Assembly: GCA_046296295.1 (NCBI GenBank)
Contig: JBKBLG010000017.1
Location: 11,105 to 75,104, forward strand
Origin: UBA10646 sp046296295
Lineage (GTDB): Bacteria; Bacteroidota; Bacteroidia; Chitinophagales; Chitinophagaceae
DNA length: 64,000 bases
Direction: 5' to 3'
Part shown: piece by piece, positions 27,600 to 35,184 of the stretch
Layout: every line of letters begins with the position of its first letter
How positions within the stretch are numbered: the first letter of the stretch is position 1
Notes under the pieces: generated by a model
Told to the model about the DNA's origin: nothing
Database searches by the model: none
Seen by the model: only the letters and a program-made list of their open reading frames with translations
Translations under genes and position numbers: made by a program

Positions 27600-30512
27600 A
27601 TGCAACCAACAGTGCCAAAAAAAGCCGCTAGTACCCCAGCCATTAGCTCGCAGAACGATATTGTTATACACGGAGCCCGTACGCATAACCTCAAAAATGT
27701 TACGGTTAGCTTTCCTCGCAACAAGTTCATAGTTGTAACCGGCGTATCGGGCAGCGGCAAAAGCAGCCTTACTATAGATACCCTTTTTGCAGAAGGCCAA
27801 CGCCGCTATGCCGAAAGTTTAAGTGCCTACGCAAGGCAGTTTATGAGCCGCATGGCCAAGCCCGATGTTGATTATATCAAAGGTTTATGCCCTGCCATTG
27901 CTATTGAACAAAAAGTAGTAACACGTACCCCACGCAGCACAGTAGGCAGTATGACGGAGATTTACGATTACCTCCGCTTATTGTATGCCCGAGTAGGCAT
28001 TACCTACAGCCCTATCAGCGGTAAGGTGGTGAAAAAAGACGATGTAACCGATGTAGTGCAAGCAATTTTACATTTACCGCAAGGGCAACGTTTGTATATA
28101 CTTAGCACCATGCCCACCAATGGCAAGCGAGATTTAAAAGAAGAACTAAACATTCAACTCCAAAAAGGTTTTAGCCGTGTTGCTGTATTAAGCCAGCAAC
28201 AACTACATACGCACACTATTGATACACTGCTCGAACTGCCCGATGCAGCCCATATAGCCGCAACCATAGGCATACCTTACGGTAAAAGCAAAAAAGCCGC
28301 TACCGATGCCCGCCTTTTTGTGTTGGTAGATAGGTTGATAACCAAACCTATGGAAGAAGACGATGTACACCGCTTAACAGATAGCATTAACACCGCCTTT
28401 TATGAAGGCGAAGGCGAAGTGTATTTATGGGTGAACGATACCAACTTATTACATTTTAACAACCGCTTCGAACTCGATGGTATGCAGTTCGAAGAACCTG
28501 TACCCAATTTATTTTCGTTCAATAACCCTTATGGTGCTTGCCCTACTTGCGAGGGCTTCGGACAAGTATTGGGTATCGATGAAAATTTGGTAATACCCAA
28601 TACCTCTTTAAGTGTGTACGACTATGCCGTAGCACCATGGAAAGGCGAAAAACTAGGTTGGTGGCGCGACCAATTTGTAGCAGGTGCCAAAAATTTTGGC
28701 TTTCCCATACACAGGCCCATTGCCGATTTAACACCATCGCAATACCAACAACTGTGGCAGGGCCACGGCCATACACTTGGTATCAATGCATTTTTTAAAG
28801 AGGTAGAAAGCAATTTGTACAAGGTACAATACCGCGTACTGCTAAGCCGCTACAGAGGCCGCACCACCTGCCCCGATTGTAATGGTTACCGCCTTCGTAA
28901 AGAAGCACTGTATGTGAAAGTAGGCGATAAACATATTGGCGAACTCTGCAATATGCCGGTACAAGATTTAAAAGCATGGTTCAATACCCTCAAACTTACC
29001 GAACACCAACAACATATTGCCAAACGTATATTGTTAGAAATACACCAACGCTTACAAACCTTAATGGATGTTGGTTTGGGCTATCTTACCTTAAACCGCC
29101 TTGCTAATACTTTAAGCGGCGGCGAAAGCCAGCGCATACAACTTACCCGCAGCCTTGGTAGCAACCTAACCAACAGCTTGTATATACTCGATGAACCAAG
29201 TATTGGCCTACACAGCCGCGATACCGAAAAATTAATTGGGGTATTACAACAACTACGCAACCTCGGCAACACAGTGGTAGTAGTAGAACACGATGAAATG
29301 ATGATGCGCCATGCCGATCATATTATTGATATTGGCCCTTTAGCAAGCCACCTTGGTGGCAACTTGGTAGCACAAGGGAATTACGATGCCATTGTTGCTA
29401 ATAAAGAAAGCTTAACGGGCAAGTATTTAAGCAAAGCGTTACAAATTTTACCGCAAGGCAAGCCACGCAACATACAAGCAACCATTACCATAGAAGGAGC
29501 CCGACAAAACAATCTTAAAAACATAACGGTAGATTTTCCGTTGCATGTTTTCTGTGTTGTAAGCGGCGTTAGTGGCAGTGGCAAAACTACTTTGGTAAAA
29601 CAAATTTTGTATCCTGCCTTACTAAAACACAAAGGCCTGCCAACCGAAAAAGTAGGCGCCCACAAAGCCCTTACGGGAAATGTAAATAGCATTGATCATG
29701 TTGAACTGATAGATCAAAACCCCATTGGAAAAAGCAGCCGCAGTAACCCCGTTACCTACATTAAAGCTTGGGATGCCGTTCGCGATTTATACGCCGATTT
29801 GCCATTGGCGAAAATGCGAGGCTTTCAACCCAAACACTTTTCATTCAATGTAGATGGTGGCCGCTGCGATGCTTGCAAAGGCGAAGGCGAACAAGTAGTA
29901 GAAATGCAATTTTTGGCCGATGTACACCTCACTTGCGAAGTATGTAACGGCAAGCGTTTTAAAGAAGAAGTACTAGAGGTACAATACAAAGGCAAAAATG
30001 TGTACGATGTACTGAACATGAGTGTTGATGAAGCCATTGAATTTTTTAGCACCGACTTAGCCGAAGCTACCACCAGCAAAAAGAAACAACAACCCGAAGG
30101 TGCTGCTATTGCTAAAGCCTTACAACCCTTAGCCGATGTGGGCCTCGGCTACATTAAACTAGGCCAAAGCAGCGATACCCTTAGCGGCGGCGAAGCACAA
30201 CGCATTAAACTTGCCAGCTTTTTAGGCAAAGGCAAAAATGCTGGTCATATTTTGTTCATTTTCGATGAACCTACCACCGGCTTGCATTTTCATGACATCA
30301 CAAAGTTACTCAGCAGCTTCAACGCATTGGTAACACAAGGTCACAGCCTCATTGTTATTGAACATAATACCGATGTTATTAAGTGTGCCGATTGGGTAAT
30401 AGATCTTGGCCCCGAAGCCGGCGATGCTGGCGGTAATTTGGTATATGCAGGCGTACCGAAAGGACTTACTAAAGTGAAAACAAGCTACACCGGCAAATTT
30501 TTAGAGATATAA
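27600..30512 (+). CDS. uvrA: Excinuclease ABC subunit A (UvrA)
   Basis: DNA damage-sensing ATPase of nucleotide excision repair. From the ATG at 27600 it has 970 residues with two ABC modules. The first has Walker A GVSGSGKSSL near 45 and LSGGESQRIQL with DEPSIGLH; the second has GVSGSGKTTLV near 655 and LSGGEAQRIKL with DEPTTGLH. Zinc knuckle cysteines are present in CPTCEGFG with CPDCNGYR, and in CDACKGEG with CEVCNGKRF. The TTG at 27585 is not needed and lies within the promoter box. Length is near the usual 940. Four repeat-like copies lie inside (28071, 28275, 29447, 29669). Confidence 0.96.
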   Translation: MQPTVPKKAASTPAISSQNDIVIHGARTHNLKNVTVSFPRNKFIVVTGVSGSGKSSLTIDTLFAEGQRRYAESLSAYARQFMSRMAKPDVDYIKGLCPAIAIEQKVVTRTPRSTVGSMTEIYDYLRLLYARVGITYSPISGKVVKKDDVTDVVQAILHLPQGQRLYILSTMPTNGKRDLKEELNIQLQKGFSRVAVLSQQQLHTHTIDTLLELPDAAHIAATIGIPYGKSKKAATDARLFVLVDRLITKPMEEDDVHRLTDSINTAFYEGEGEVYLWVNDTNLLHFNNRFELDGMQFEEPVPNLFSFNNPYGACPTCEGFGQVLGIDENLVIPNTSLSVYDYAVAPWKGEKLGWWRDQFVAGAKNFGFPIHRPIADLTPSQYQQLWQGHGHTLGINAFFKEVESNLYKVQYRVLLSRYRGRTTCPDCNGYRLRKEALYVKVGDKHIGELCNMPVQDLKAWFNTLKLTEHQQHIAKRILLEIHQRLQTLMDVGLGYLTLNRLANTLSGGESQRIQLTRSLGSNLTNSLYILDEPSIGLHSRDTEKLIGVLQQLRNLGNTVVVVEHDEMMMRHADHIIDIGPLASHLGGNLVAQGNYDAIVANKESLTGKYLSKALQILPQGKPRNIQATITIEGARQNNLKNITVDFPLHVFCVVSGVSGSGKTTLVKQILYPALLKHKGLPTEKVGAHKALTGNVNSIDHVELIDQNPIGKSSRSNPVTYIKAWDAVRDLYADLPLAKMRGFQPKHFSFNVDGGRCDACKGEGEQVVEMQFLADVHLTCEVCNGKRFKEEVLEVQYKGKNVYDVLNMSVDEAIEFFSTDLAEATTSKKKQQPEGAAIAKALQPLADVGLGYIKLGQSSDTLSGGEAQRIKLASFLGKGKNAGHILFIFDEPTTGLHFHDITKLLSSFNALVTQGHSLIVIEHNTDVIKCADWVIDLGPEAGDAGGNLVYAGVPKGLTKVKTSYTGKFLEI
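28071..28084 (-). repeat. Repeat variant CATTTACCGCAAGG
   Basis: Inside uvrA, read as His-Leu-Pro-Gln-Gly; the variant avoids a TAA stop. Confidence 0.65.
28275..28286 (+). repeat. Repeat core CCTTACGGTAAA
   Basis: Exact 12-base core inside uvrA, read as Pro-Tyr-Gly-Lys. Confidence 0.7.
29447..29458 (-). repeat. Repeat variant TTTACCGCAAGG
   Basis: Inside uvrA, read as Leu-Pro-Gln-Gly; stop-avoiding variant. Confidence 0.55.
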
Positions 30513-30517
30513 CCCAA

Positions 30518-30562
30518 CCTTACGGTAAATGGTTGCATACAATGCAGTCATTTACGTAAGTA
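30518..30562 (+). repeat. Inverted repeat pair forming a hairpin between uvrA and glyA
   Basis: An exact CCTTACGGTAAATG (30518-30531) faces the one-base-deleted CATTTACGTAAGTA (30549-30562). Between them TGCAT and ATGCA also pair, so the whole stretch can fold into one long hairpin, starting 5 bp after the uvrA stop. It may serve as a terminator although no T-run follows. Confidence 0.7.
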
Positions 30563-30621
30563 AAAACGAACCATTGGTAGCAACTATTGAACATACTGCT
30601 AGCTACTAGCGGTGCAAACCT

Positions 30622-30629
30622 TATTTTTG
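30622..30629 (+). promoter_or_regulatory. -7 box (TATTTTTG) of glyA
   Basis: TATTTTTG fits TAnnTTTG and lies 20 bases before the ATG at 30650. It overlaps the longer reading frame from 30587, which argues for the inner start. Confidence 0.6.
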
Positions 30630-30649
30630 CGCCATTAATTCAAAAGCAC

Positions 30650-31927
30650 ATGCAAAGAGATACTGCTATTTTCGACCTAATTGGTGCCGAGCTTGCTCGC
30701 CAACGCCATGGTATTGAACTAATTGCGAGTGAGAACTTCACCAGCTTGCAGGTAATGCAAGCCATGGGTAGTGTGCTTACTAATAAATACGCAGAAGGTT
30801 ACCCGGGCCGCCGTTATTACGGTGGTTGCGAAGTGGTAGACCAAGTAGAACAACTTGCGATTGACCGCTTAAAGGCAATTTTTAATATTGATTACGCTAA
30901 CGTACAACCCCATAGTGGTGCACAAGCCAATGCGGCTGTAATGCTTGCAATTCTAAAACCGGGCGATGCCATTTTAGGGCTCGATTTGAGCATGGGCGGC
31001 CACTTAACACACGGTAGTGCAGTTAACTTCAGTGGTAAGTTATACGAGCCACACTTTTATGGCGTAGTGAAGGAAACCGGATTGGTAGATTATGAAATGC
31101 TTGAAGCCAAAGCCCGTGCCGTAAAGCCCAAGCTTATTATATGCGGTGCATCGGCCTATAGTAGAGATTGGGATTATGCTCGTATTAGAGCTGTTGCCAA
31201 CGAAGTAGGTGCCTTTGTATTGGCCGATATTGCACACCCCGCTGGTCTTATTGCGAAAGGTTTATTAAACAGCCCTTTTGAGCACTGCCATTTTGTAACA
31301 AGCACCACCCATAAAACATTACGTGGCCCTCGTGGTGGTGTAATTATGATGAAGACCGATTTTGATAACCCGTTCGGTCAAAAAGATCCCAAGGGTAATA
31401 TCAAGCCAATGAGTAACTTGCTTGATATGGCGGTGTTCCCCGGTACACAAGGGGGGCCGCTAGAGCATGTTATTGCAGGTAAGGCTGTTGCCTTCGGAGA
31501 AATTTTAACCAACGATTTCTTAGTATATCAACAACAGGTACAGAAAAATGCACAAGCTATGGCTGCTGCATTTGTTGCAAAAGAATACAATATTATTAGT
31601 GGCGGTACCGATAACCATTTAATGCTAATTGACTTACGTAATAAAAATATTTCTGGCAAAAAAGCAGAGAACGTACTTGGCTTGGTAGATGTTACCGCCA
31701 ACAAAAACATGGTACCGTTTGATGATAAAAGTGCTTTTGTAACGAGCGGTATACGCTTTGGTGTGGCTGCCATTACTACGAGAGGTATGCAAGAAAAAGA
31801 TATGCAATTTGTAGTAGATACCATTGATACGGCATTAACCAACCCCGATAACGAAACCTTACTTGCCACCTTACGTAAAGATGTAAATGCTTACATGGCA
31901 CAGTTTCCTTTGTATCCTGAGTTGTAA
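30650..31927 (+). CDS. glyA: Serine hydroxymethyltransferase
   Basis: PLP enzyme converting serine and tetrahydrofolate to glycine and 5,10-methylene-THF. From the ATG at 30650 it has 425 residues, the standard length. Visible blocks: ELIASENFTS near the N-terminus, NKYAEGYPGRRYYGG, the substrate and PLP region PHSGAQANAAV, and the Schiff-base Lys222 in STTHKTLRGPRGG. The frame could open at 30587, but that extension covers the promoter box and has no homology-like sequence. The gene is followed by a DUF4293 gene after 34 bp. A repeat variant (CCTTACGTAAA, 31869-31879) lies near the 3' end. Confidence 0.97.
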   Translation: MQRDTAIFDLIGAELARQRHGIELIASENFTSLQVMQAMGSVLTNKYAEGYPGRRYYGGCEVVDQVEQLAIDRLKAIFNIDYANVQPHSGAQANAAVMLAILKPGDAILGLDLSMGGHLTHGSAVNFSGKLYEPHFYGVVKETGLVDYEMLEAKARAVKPKLIICGASAYSRDWDYARIRAVANEVGAFVLADIAHPAGLIAKGLLNSPFEHCHFVTSTTHKTLRGPRGGVIMMKTDFDNPFGQKDPKGNIKPMSNLLDMAVFPGTQGGPLEHVIAGKAVAFGEILTNDFLVYQQQVQKNAQAMAAAFVAKEYNIISGGTDNHLMLIDLRNKNISGKKAENVLGLVDVTANKNMVPFDDKSAFVTSGIRFGVAAITTRGMQEKDMQFVVDTIDTALTNPDNETLLATLRKDVNAYMAQFPLYPEL

Positions 31928-31961
31928 TGATATTAATTTAGAAAAGAACTAAGTTTAGCGA

Positions 31962-32387
31962 ATGATTCAACGCATACAATCTGTATTCTTGTTATTAGCG
32001 GCTATAAGTGCCGGCCTCACTTTAAAATTTTCGTTTTACAGTGGCATTGCAAAAGGTTTAAATACCCCCAATCAGTATTACAGTTTAAATGCTACTGGTA
32101 ATATTTTTTTATTGATACTTACAGTTGCCGTAGCAGTAGCATCGGCAGTGGCTATTTTTATGTATAAAGATCGCCGCCGACAATTGTTGGTAACAGTTAG
32201 TACCGCCATTGTTGCTGCATGCAACCTTATTCTTTACTTTTCTGAAACTGAAAAATTTGAACGCGGCCAAGCATCTATGGATTTAACCAGCATCATTGCC
32301 ATTGGTATTCCGGTATGGTTGGTACTTGCAGCACGTAGTATTTACAAAGATGAAAAGTTGGTAAAAAGTGTTGACAGATTGCGATAA
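31962..32387 (+). CDS. DUF4293 family membrane protein
   Basis: A 141-residue protein with four predicted helices: about 7-25, 44-64, 71-90 and 108-124. The opening MIQRIQSVFLLLAA is the hallmark of DUF4293, a family restricted to Bacteroidota. Function unknown. It lies 34 bp after glyA and before a strong terminator, so the two are probably co-transcribed. The stop is followed at once by a repeat variant (32388-32401). Confidence 0.85.
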   Translation: MIQRIQSVFLLLAAISAGLTLKFSFYSGIAKGLNTPNQYYSLNATGNIFLLILTVAVAVASAVAIFMYKDRRRQLLVTVSTAIVAACNLILYFSETEKFERGQASMDLTSIIAIGIPVWLVLAARSIYKDEKLVKSVDRLR

Positions 32388-32401
32388 TATTTGCCGCAAG
32401 G
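32388..32401 (-). repeat. Repeat variant TATTTGCCGCAAGG
   Basis: Two-substitution variant, reverse, directly after the DUF4293 stop; with the copy at 32459 it brackets the terminator. Confidence 0.5.
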
Positions 32402-32416
32402 CATATACGCATAATA

Positions 32417-32449
32417 AAAAAAGCATCAATTGTTAATTGATGCTTTTTT
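32417..32449. terminator. Bidirectional terminator
   Basis: AAAAAAGCATCAATT (32417-32431) pairs perfectly with AATTGATGCTTTTTT (32435-32449) across GTT, between the convergent DUF4293 and regulator genes. A- and T-runs on both sides allow use in both directions. Confidence 0.9.
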
Positions 32450-32458
32450 GTTACACTA

Positions 32459-32472
32459 CCTTACGGTAAATA
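32459..32472 (+). repeat. Repeat CCTTACGGTAAATA
   Basis: 13 of 14 bases match, forward, 2 bp before the regulator stop codon. Confidence 0.8.
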
Positions 32473-32474
32473 TA

Positions 32475-32765
32475 TTATTGATTGGGGGTAAGATATTGTT
32501 GCAATGCTGCTACATATGCTTCGAAAGCTGCAATACCTTCGGGCGTAATCTTACAAATAGTTTGCGGATAGTTGTCTTTAAACTGCTTAACAACATCAAT
32601 ATATCCAGCCTCTTTTAGCTTTTGAATTTGCACGCTAAGATTGCCAGCTGTTGCCTGTGTTTTTTCTTTGATGAAAGTGAATTCAGCTTCTTTCACACCA
32701 ATAAGCAGGCTTACTACCGCCAAGCGTAGTTGCGAGTGTAATATGGGATCTAGTTCTTTAAACAT
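32475..32765 (-). CDS. Winged-helix transcriptional regulator
   Basis: A 96-residue DNA-binding protein. The region LHSQLRLAVVSLLIGVKEAEFTFIKEKTQATAGNLSVQIQKLKEAGYIDV has the helix-helix-recognition helix plus wing pattern of the small MarR/ArsR-like winged-helix family found in Bacteroidota next to membrane protein genes. Its start overlaps the stop of the upstream membrane protein gene by 8 bp, so translation is coupled. It probably controls its own operon (33478-34086, 32758-33450, 32475-32765). The ligand is unknown; no cysteine or metal pattern is evident. Confidence 0.82.
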   Translation of the reverse strand: MFKELDPILHSQLRLAVVSLLIGVKEAEFTFIKEKTQATAGNLSVQIQKLKEAGYIDVVKQFKDNYPQTICKITPEGIAAFEAYVAALQQYLTPNQ

Positions 32766-33450
32766 GAAGCTGTTGCTGCTGTGCTTTTAAATACTTCTTA
32801 CGCAAAATCAATCCTGGAATAAACCAGTTGAAAATGCCTACAAAACCTGCTAATAAATTATCGTACTGCGTAGTTACATACAGGCTGATGAAAAAGAGTA
32901 TGATATTAATGATACCGCCTACAACCATCGATTTAATGTTCATACCTATTCCAGTAATAAGTGTAGGTATCGCATATAAAATCATCAGTAAGCTAAGGCT
33001 GCTAAATACATTCGGTGAAGTACTAACAATAGCTCCGGTAGCAATATTTCTGCGAACAATTTCTTCTCCATTTGCTTTTAAGATGGCAGCAGTTGCCGAC
33101 GGTATGATATTAAAATAAAAAATCATTAAAAAAATACTCAGGCCGTATATGCTCCATACAGCGTTCAGCAAATCTTGCTGATGACTTTTTGCTTTACGTT
33201 GCTGCTTACGCTCTTGATGTACTAAGTATGCCTGAGGTATTAAAGCTAGGGCGCAAAGCGACCAAGGATCGAACCATGCGTAATCAATGTTAAATTGATA
33301 CTTACAAAAGCCAAGAAAGCCAGCGATACCAACAGTTGTACCCCATAGTAATGCACCTACACCATTTTCGTGTACGCCTGCTTTTGCTTTTTGAATCATC
33401 TCGGTAATAAGCCGTAGACTTTCTTGTTCCGATAATTGTTTTTCGGCCAT
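32758..33450 (-). CDS. Membrane protein of unknown function (paralogue 1)
   Basis: A 230-residue integral membrane protein. A soluble N-terminal segment of about 30 residues (SLRLITEMIQKAKAGVHENGVGALLWG) is followed by about five helices and a C-terminal basic and Gln-rich tail. It shares this layout and several short blocks with the next gene upstream: SLxLIxxMIxKAK, a LLWG motif at the first helix, and a final IPGxxLxKKY block. The two therefore arose by tandem duplication. It overlaps the regulator gene by 8 bp. The family occurs with a small winged-helix regulator in many Bacteroidota; its role is unknown. Confidence 0.75.
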   Translation of the reverse strand: MAEKQLSEQESLRLITEMIQKAKAGVHENGVGALLWGTTVGIAGFLGFCKYQFNIDYAWFDPWSLCALALIPQAYLVHQERKQQRKAKSHQQDLLNAVWSIYGLSIFLMIFYFNIIPSATAAILKANGEEIVRRNIATGAIVSTSPNVFSSLSLLMILYAIPTLITGIGMNIKSMVVGGIINIILFFISLYVTTQYDNLLAGFVGIFNWFIPGLILRKKYLKAQQQQLHV

Positions 33451-33477
33451 AAATCAAGTGCTTTAGTGCATCGAATA

Positions 33478-34086
33478 TTATGATGTAGTGTGGTGTTGCT
33501 TATACTTTTTCTGAAGTAAATATCCGGGAATAATCCAAGCTGCAATTACGGCAACAGCTACTAATAACAACGCATTAACGTTAAGTGTAAAAGTGCAAAT
33601 GATAGCTAACAACCAACATACAATACCTCCAATTTTAAGTGGTGTGAATTGCATTACAACCCCACTCAAAAAAGTAGGCATCCCATAGAGCATTAATATA
33701 ATGGGGTACATGAATATCCAATTGGTAAGTTTAAACACATTCAATACTATAAATGTTGCTACGCCTGCACATACTGCAAAGGTGATCCATATATAACTAA
33801 TGATATCCTCTGTATAGGTTTTGGCAGTTCGTTGCTTATCTTTTTTACGTAAGTATATGGCTTGAAAAATGCCGACCAGCCAAGTTAGCATCCAAATCAT
33901 TTCAGGACGCGGGATAATGTGTAACTGCCATTGAATACAAGCGTAATGAAAGAGTGCACAAAAACAAATGGTGTAGCCCCATAGTAAGTATAGAAAGCCA
34001 TTATCAGCAAAATTATTCTTTGCTTTATTGATCATACTTTCTATGAGTTGCAAGCTTTGTAGCGGTTGTAAACTATCGTTTTGCAT
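33478..34086 (-). CDS. Membrane protein of unknown function (paralogue 2)
   Basis: A 202-residue membrane protein, first gene of the three-gene operon, 27 bp before its paralogue. It starts with a soluble region (SLQLIESMINKAKNNFADNGFLYLLWG), then about six helices, and ends IPGYLLQKKYKQHH. The parallels with the downstream gene (LLWG, ILMLYGMPTFLSG against ILYAIPTLITG) support a duplication. No enzymatic motif is seen. An MKxL-type signal is absent, so the N-terminus should be cytosolic. A repeat-like TTTACGTAAGTA lies at 33844-33855. Confidence 0.72.
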   Translation of the reverse strand: MQNDSLQPLQSLQLIESMINKAKNNFADNGFLYLLWGYTICFCALFHYACIQWQLHIIPRPEMIWMLTWLVGIFQAIYLRKKDKQRTAKTYTEDIISYIWITFAVCAGVATFIVLNVFKLTNWIFMYPIILMLYGMPTFLSGVVMQFTPLKIGGIVCWLLAIICTFTLNVNALLLVAVAVIAAWIIPGYLLQKKYKQHHTTS

Positions 34087-34145
34087 AGTGCAAATTTGTT
34101 GCTAATTCAGTAGTGTTTAAAAAGCATTTATACACAGTTATGTAC

Positions 34146-34174
34146 TTATGGGGCGGCCTTCGGCCGCCCCATAA
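34146..34174. terminator. GC-rich hairpin downstream of the TPR protein gene
   Basis: TTATGGGGCGGCC (34146-34158) pairs perfectly with GGCCGCCCCATAA (34162-34174) across TTC. It lies 3' of the TPR protein gene on the minus strand and upstream of the membrane operon. It has no T-run and shares its core with 14941-14977. Confidence 0.6.
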
Positions 34175-34186
34175 ATACAACCATAT

Positions 34187-34822
34187 TTAACCACACTTGG
34201 CTAACATATCGGCAGCTTGTGTTTCGCCCCAACTAGGCATTAGTGGGTTGGTTTTGGGTTGCGATTTATACAAATCAACCGCTTTCTGAAACATAGGCTT
34301 GGCTTTGTCTTTACCACCGCCAAATGCTGGTGGTGTATTAAACATGCTTTGGCCTTGCATGTAATACAAACGCGGATTGTTTTTATCGAGTTTAAAACCC
34401 TCATCTAATGCTGTTTGTGCCATTTGCCCATACTGTTGCCAACGATTCATAGGATCTACCATCATTTGAATGGTAGCGGCCATATAGCGTACCACATACA
34501 ATTCGCTATTATTATCGAGTGCTGCAGCCTTATCGCAAAGTTCACGAGCTTTATTTCCTACTGCATCTTTATCAATTTTAGTACTGCTAAAACCAGCGTA
34601 GGCTTGGCACAATGCAGCGTAATAATAGGGTAACCATTGTGTTTTTTCTGCTTCGGCAATTCGTTCAAACTTACTAGCAAGTTCAAGCCAAGATTCAGCA
34701 GTTTTTGCATCACCCATTTGTTGCAAAGTGCTGCCCATAGCACTGTAATACTTTTCACTTTGTGCATTGGTAGTAGTTACGATACTTACTACGAATACTG
34801 CAAATACGAGTAGTTTTTTCAT
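34187..34822 (-). CDS. Exported TPR-like protein
   Basis: A 211-residue protein with a signal peptide (KKLLVFAVFVVSIVTTTNA) and a helical repeat region. YYSAMGSTLQQMGDAKTAESWLELASKFERIAEAEKT and a later ARLYYMQGQ-like segment fit TPR-type A/B helices. The C-terminal part has FGGGKDKAKPMFQKAVDLY, typical of a further repeat. It is probably a periplasmic scaffold or interaction protein. It lies 52 bp after the 2TM-domain gene in the same direction and may form an operon with it and the TonB receptor. Nothing points to a specific partner. Confidence 0.8.
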   Translation of the reverse strand: MKKLLVFAVFVVSIVTTTNAQSEKYYSAMGSTLQQMGDAKTAESWLELASKFERIAEAEKTQWLPYYYAALCQAYAGFSSTKIDKDAVGNKARELCDKAAALDNNSELYVVRYMAATIQMMVDPMNRWQQYGQMAQTALDEGFKLDKNNPRLYYMQGQSMFNTPPAFGGGKDKAKPMFQKAVDLYKSQPKTNPLMPSWGETQAADMLAKCG

Positions 34823-34874
34823 TGTATTATTTTTTAAATATTTAAGAAAAGGTTTAGGGTTGTAACGCGTTGTA

Positions 34875-35162
34875 TTAAGGTTGTTGTTGCTTTAGTTTTT
34901 CATATTCTTTTTCTACCGAAAACCAATTATTGTTTTGATAAGCTGCGAGATAATTGAAAACCAAACCCAAGCCCCACCCTAACATGGGCCAAATGGGCCA
35001 GAAGTGAACAGCTCTTCCGGTAAAAGAAGTAGTATAGAACCAGATACCTACCAGAAAAGCATTTACCGCAAGGTAACTTACTAAACCACGTTTAAAGCTG
35101 GCTCGCTTTTTTGCAAGCTCCCACGCAGGGTCAACGTTTGAAATGCTGTGTTGCGATTGCAT
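34875..35162 (-). CDS. 2TM domain-containing protein
   Basis: A 95-residue protein with the 2TM-domain layout: a charged N-terminal helix (DPAWELAKKRASFKRGLVSYLAVNAFLVGIWFY), a short loop, a second helix (FWPIWPMLGWGLGLVFNYLAAY) and a charged end (EKEYEKLKQQQ). This domain is common in Bacteroidota, alone or fused to regulators. It lies 22 bp after the TonB receptor gene. Function unknown. A repeat variant (35060-35073) falls inside it and is read as Tyr-Leu-Ala-Val-Asn. Confidence 0.85.
   Translation of the reverse strand: MQSQHSISNVDPAWELAKKRASFKRGLVSYLAVNAFLVGIWFYTTSFTGRAVHFWPIWPMLGWGLGLVFNYLAAYQNNNWFSVEKEYEKLKQQQP
35060..35073 (-). repeat. Repeat variant CATTTACCGCAAGG
   Basis: Inside the 2TM-domain gene. 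Confidence 0.6.
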
Positions 35163-35184
35163 AACTTAAATTTTAATATTTTGA

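Noticed and set aside
30563..30649. Glycine riboswitch before glyA
   Set aside because: The leader is short and covered by the promoter box; no aptamer-like pairing is visible.
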